From NCBI GenBank assembly GCA_964370185.1, contig CAYJIJ010000087.1:1-7881 (forward strand): DNA of 7,881 nucleotides, written 5' to 3'. The position numbers were made by a program, and so were the translations under genes. Shown here one piece after another: positions 6,209-7,881 of this stretch (position 1 is the first letter of the stretch; every line of letters begins with the position of its first letter). The notes under the pieces are model-generated. The model was not told the DNA's origin. It saw only the letters and a list, made by a program, of their open reading frames with translations, and searched no databases. This DNA is from CAYJEQ01 sp964370185 (lineage in GTDB: Bacteria > Bacillota > Clostridia > Oscillospirales > Ruminococcaceae).

Positions 6209-6230
6209 AAATGTGCCATTTTTCACATTT
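6209..6230. repeat. Inverted repeat upstream of the lipoprotein gene
   Basis: AAATGTG (6209-6215) and CACATTT (6224-6230) form a perfect 7-base inverted repeat with an 8-base spacer, about 80 bases upstream of the lipoprotein start. It could be an operator or a small hairpin. No convincing promoter boxes for the minus-strand gene could be picked out in this gap. Confidence 0.35.
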
Positions 6231-6254
6231 TTTGCAAGTAGTCCTGCCAATCGT

Positions 6255-6289
6255 CGTTTTAAATAAAAAACGCTGTATTTATTTTACAG
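6255..6289. repeat. Two adjacent short inverted repeats in the divergent intergenic region
   Basis: CGTTTT (6255-6260) pairs with AAAACG (6267-6272), and directly after it CTGTA (6273-6277) pairs with TACAG (6285-6289). Both stems are short and A/T-rich. They lie in the middle of the 344-base gap between the divergent lipoprotein and stress-protein genes, which contains no gene. Confidence 0.3.
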
Positions 6290-6331
6290 TCACTTTCACC
6301 AAAAGGTAACGGTTTATTCACAAATTTATAG

Positions 6332-6337
6332 TACAAT
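6332..6337 (+). promoter_or_regulatory. Possible -10 box of the stress-protein/hydrolase operon
   Basis: TACAAT at 6332-6337 matches the -10 consensus at five of six positions, but no good -35 box lies 16-18 bases upstream. A start near 6344 would place the 5' end of the RNA at the base of the 9-bp stem in the leader. The call is weak and rests partly on that coincidence. Confidence 0.35.
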
Positions 6338-6344
6338 TATATTG

Positions 6345-6472
6345 AGAATGAATATAAATAAGAAAGATACGCAAAATTCATTCTTGTAGTGCACCCTATG
6401 ATGCGGAGTGTGCAAAAGCAAAGAATACTGGCGATTAGGCTTAAACCACAATTATTAAAGTGAGGTGCTATA
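6345..6472 (+). promoter_or_regulatory. Structured 5' leader of the stress-protein/hydrolase operon
   Basis: The presumed leader is about 128 bases long and contains two visible stems. AGAATGAAT (6345-6353) pairs perfectly with ATTCATTCT (6376-6384) over a 22-base loop. TGCAC (6390-6394) pairs with GTGCA (6410-6414), with CC/GG (6395-6396 and 6405-6406) able to extend it. The ribosome binding site GAGGTG at 6462-6467 follows. I looked for TPP, SAM, FMN, cobalamin, lysine, glycine, purine, c-di-GMP, c-di-AMP and preQ1 cores and recognised none. It may be an unassigned cis-regulatory RNA or just a stable leader. Confidence 0.4.
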
Positions 6473-6937
6473 ATGCAGGAAAAACCAAGCTCTTTAAATT
6501 TAGATACAAAAAAAGAACGAATTACACTTGTCTGCGTAACGGATCAGTTTAGCTGTGAAAGAATAATCAAAAGCGGAAAAACAGTGGCTGACCTAACCTC
6601 TACCAAACTGCAAATTGTTAGCATAATAAGCTCTGAATACCCCACCAACCCAGATGCGCTTGAATACCTTTTCACTGTTTCAAAGCTACATGGCGGACAG
6701 ATGAATGTTGAATATACTGAGTCCCCCTACAAGGCTTTAATAGAACATATAAAGAAGCATAAAGTGTCAAATGTGCTCACTGGACTTCCAGCGGGCAAAG
6801 AGTCAATTATATATAAACTCTGGAGTAAGTTTACCCATATTAAGTTTTTCACCGTCGATGCCGCAGGCACACTAAGTGTGGCAAGAGGGTTAAATTCGGC
6901 GCAGCGCTCTCAATATGTGAATTGGGAGGTGTGCTAA
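6473..6937 (+). CDS. Universal stress protein-like (UspA-like) protein
   Basis: This 154-residue protein has the outline of a single UspA-like domain, a small cytosolic alpha/beta Rossmann-like fold. A first strand ITLVCVT (17-23) is followed by a helix beginning SCERIIKSGKTVAD, close to the pattern in KdpD-type and clostridial USP domains. A second strand LQIVSIIS (46-53), a helix SPYKALIEHIKKHK (84-97), the strand VSNVLTG (98-104) and a last strand IKFFTVDA complete it. The ATP-binding G-2X-G-9X-G(S/T) motif is not intact: after VLTG the sequence reads LPAGKES with no later G(S/T), so nucleotide binding is doubtful. The start is supported by GAGGTG five bases upstream. Its last codons carry the ribosome binding site of the hydrolase gene that begins one base after its stop, so the two are probably translated together. 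Its specific role is unknown. Confidence 0.7.
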   Translation: MQEKPSSLNLDTKKERITLVCVTDQFSCERIIKSGKTVADLTSTKLQIVSIISSEYPTNPDALEYLFTVSKLHGGQMNVEYTESPYKALIEHIKKHKVSNVLTGLPAGKESIIYKLWSKFTHIKFFTVDAAGTLSVARGLNSAQRSQYVNWEVC

Positions 6938-6941
6938 ATTG
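6924..6941 (+). promoter_or_regulatory. Ribosome binding site that fixes a TTG start for the hydrolase
   Basis: GGGAGGTG at 6924-6931, inside the end of the stress-protein gene, lies seven to nine bases before TTG at 6939-6941. The next in-frame ATG is at codon 41, inside the conserved HGM oxyanion motif, so it cannot be the true start. Confidence 0.75.
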
Positions 6942-7881
6942 CCCTATCAGCTAAAGCAGATAGAATTTAAGAGTATTGATGCGGTGCATGTAATAAAGGC
7001 GATTGCCTATATACCAACACACACCGAGCCAAAGGGTGTCGTGCAAATAACCCATGGCATGTGCGAGGATATAAGCAGGTACAGGGATTTTATGATACAC
7101 CTTGCCGAAAACGGATATATAGCCGCTGGGCACGACCATTTAGGGCATGGCGCCACTGCACCAACAAAAGAAGAAAAAGGCTATTTTGCGCACAGATGTG
7201 GTTGGAAATACCTTGTGGAGGATACATATAGATTTACTCGAATACTTGACGATATGTTTTTTTCACTGCCAATATATCTTCTCGGCCACAGCATGGGTTC
7301 CTTTGTAGCAAGAATATATGCCTCAAAGCATGGTGAAGCAATAAAAGGTCTTTTAATAAGCGGTACTGGAACAGCTAAAAGGGACATATATCCTGCTATA
7401 AAACTGGCGGAGATAATATCCCGCACCAAAGGCGAGTACCACCGCTCTAAGAGGCTTAATAAGCTTGTGTTTGGAAGCTACAATAAAGGCTTTGATGGCA
7501 ATACGGGCAAGGAATGGCTCTCTTCGGATGCAAATGTAGCCAAAACAAAATCTGAGGATGCAAGTAATAGTTTTATTTTTACTGCCTCGGCTTTTAGGGA
7601 TTTGTTTTCGCTTATATACATATCAAATGCGAGCGACACTTTTCTGCACACCCCCAAAAGTCTACCAATATATCTCTTTGCAGGCGATAAAGACCCCGTG
7701 GGCGATTGTGGTAAGGGCGTGAGGAAAGTTGAAGTGAAATACCGCAAAGCGGATGTGCTAAATCTAAGCTGTGTATTATATCCAAACGGCAGGCACGAAA
7801 TGCTAAATGAAGTAAATCGTGCCGAGGTATATAGTGATATTCTCAGCTGGCTGAGTGCCTTAAATGTGGAAATGTCGCACT
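6939..7881 (+). CDS. Alpha/beta hydrolase, monoacylglycerol lipase/lysophospholipase type (3' partial)
   Basis: The frame is open from TTG 6939 to the right edge (314 codons) with no stop, so the gene is cut at its 3' end. The protein belongs to the serine aminopeptidase S33/PldB-like branch of alpha/beta hydrolases, which commonly cleave monoacylglycerols, lysophospholipids or other esters. The oxyanion-hole motif HGM is at 39-41. The nucleophile is S118 in LLGHSMGS, the acid D252 in AGDKDPVG, and the base H286 in NGRHEMLNE, so the catalytic triad is complete. GHDHLGHG (64-71) is also typical. A lid/cap region of about 145-235 lies between the nucleophile and the acid. There is no signal peptide, so it is probably cytosolic. 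With the triad already passed and family members of about 300-330 residues, only a short tail should be missing. It is tightly coupled to the upstream stress-like gene. The substrate cannot be read from the sequence. Confidence 0.88.
   Translation, partial: MPYQLKQIEFKSIDAVHVIKAIAYIPTHTEPKGVVQITHGMCEDISRYRDFMIHLAENGYIAAGHDHLGHGATAPTKEEKGYFAHRCGWKYLVEDTYRFTRILDDMFFSLPIYLLGHSMGSFVARIYASKHGEAIKGLLISGTGTAKRDIYPAIKLAEIISRTKGEYHRSKRLNKLVFGSYNKGFDGNTGKEWLSSDANVAKTKSEDASNSFIFTASAFRDLFSLIYISNASDTFLHTPKSLPIYLFAGDKDPVGDCGKGVRKVEVKYRKADVLNLSCVLYPNGRHEMLNEVNRAEVYSDILSWLSALNVEMSH

Noticed and set aside
6951..7747. Minus-strand open frames of 62-89 codons opposite the hydrolase
   Set aside because: The + strand encodes a complete hydrolase catalytic triad through this whole stretch; the minus frames have no motifs or plausible starts.
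1..7881. Mobile element, CRISPR array, prophage or defence system
   Set aside because: No transposase, integrase, spaced direct repeats, att-like duplications or defence-type proteins are visible; genes have uniform style and normal lengths.

Overview
The window looks like chromosomal DNA from a low-to-moderate G+C member of the Bacillota, most likely a Clostridia/Oscillospiraceae-type gut anaerobe. Supporting signs are strong AGGAGG-type ribosome binding sites, two TTG starts, sigma-A-like promoters in A/T-rich gaps, a transketolase split into two genes, and a lipoprotein with a Ser/Asp/Glu-rich linker. This is inferred from style and gene families; no taxonomic marker gene is present. I see no mobile element, CRISPR array, tRNA or rRNA.

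Layout from left to right. (1) 2-460 (+) is the C-terminal part of a small cysteine-cluster membrane protein whose start lies upstream of the window; a hairpin terminator follows. (2) 636-1412 (+) is a single aspartate/glutamate racemase-superfamily enzyme with its own promoter. (3) 1526-4344 (+) is a metabolic cluster: low-specificity L-threonine aldolase (TTG start), then the N- and C-terminal subunits of a split transketolase that overlap by one base. (4) 4345-4724 has no gene. It holds a hairpin, an extended -10 promoter, a rod-like RNA of about 88 nt, a strong intrinsic terminator, and a second large hairpin between converging transcripts. The promoter-rod-terminator block is the best candidate here for an undescribed element: an independently transcribed small RNA that I cannot place in a known family. 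(5) 4725-6128 (-) is a 467-residue secreted lipoprotein with an EF-hand-like loop and an NTF2-like C-terminus. (6) 6129-6472 is a divergent intergenic region rich in inverted repeats, including a 9-bp perfect stem in the presumed leader of the next operon. (7) 6473-7881 (+) is a universal-stress-like protein followed one base later by an alpha/beta hydrolase (monoacylglycerol lipase/lysophospholipase type, TTG start), which runs off the right edge without a stop codon.

Functionally, the central cluster links threonine/glycine metabolism with the non-oxidative pentose phosphate pathway; whether this is a real metabolic link or only co-location is not visible. The last two genes form a tightly coupled pair that may act on lipids or the envelope under stress. 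The flanking genes appear to be independent units.
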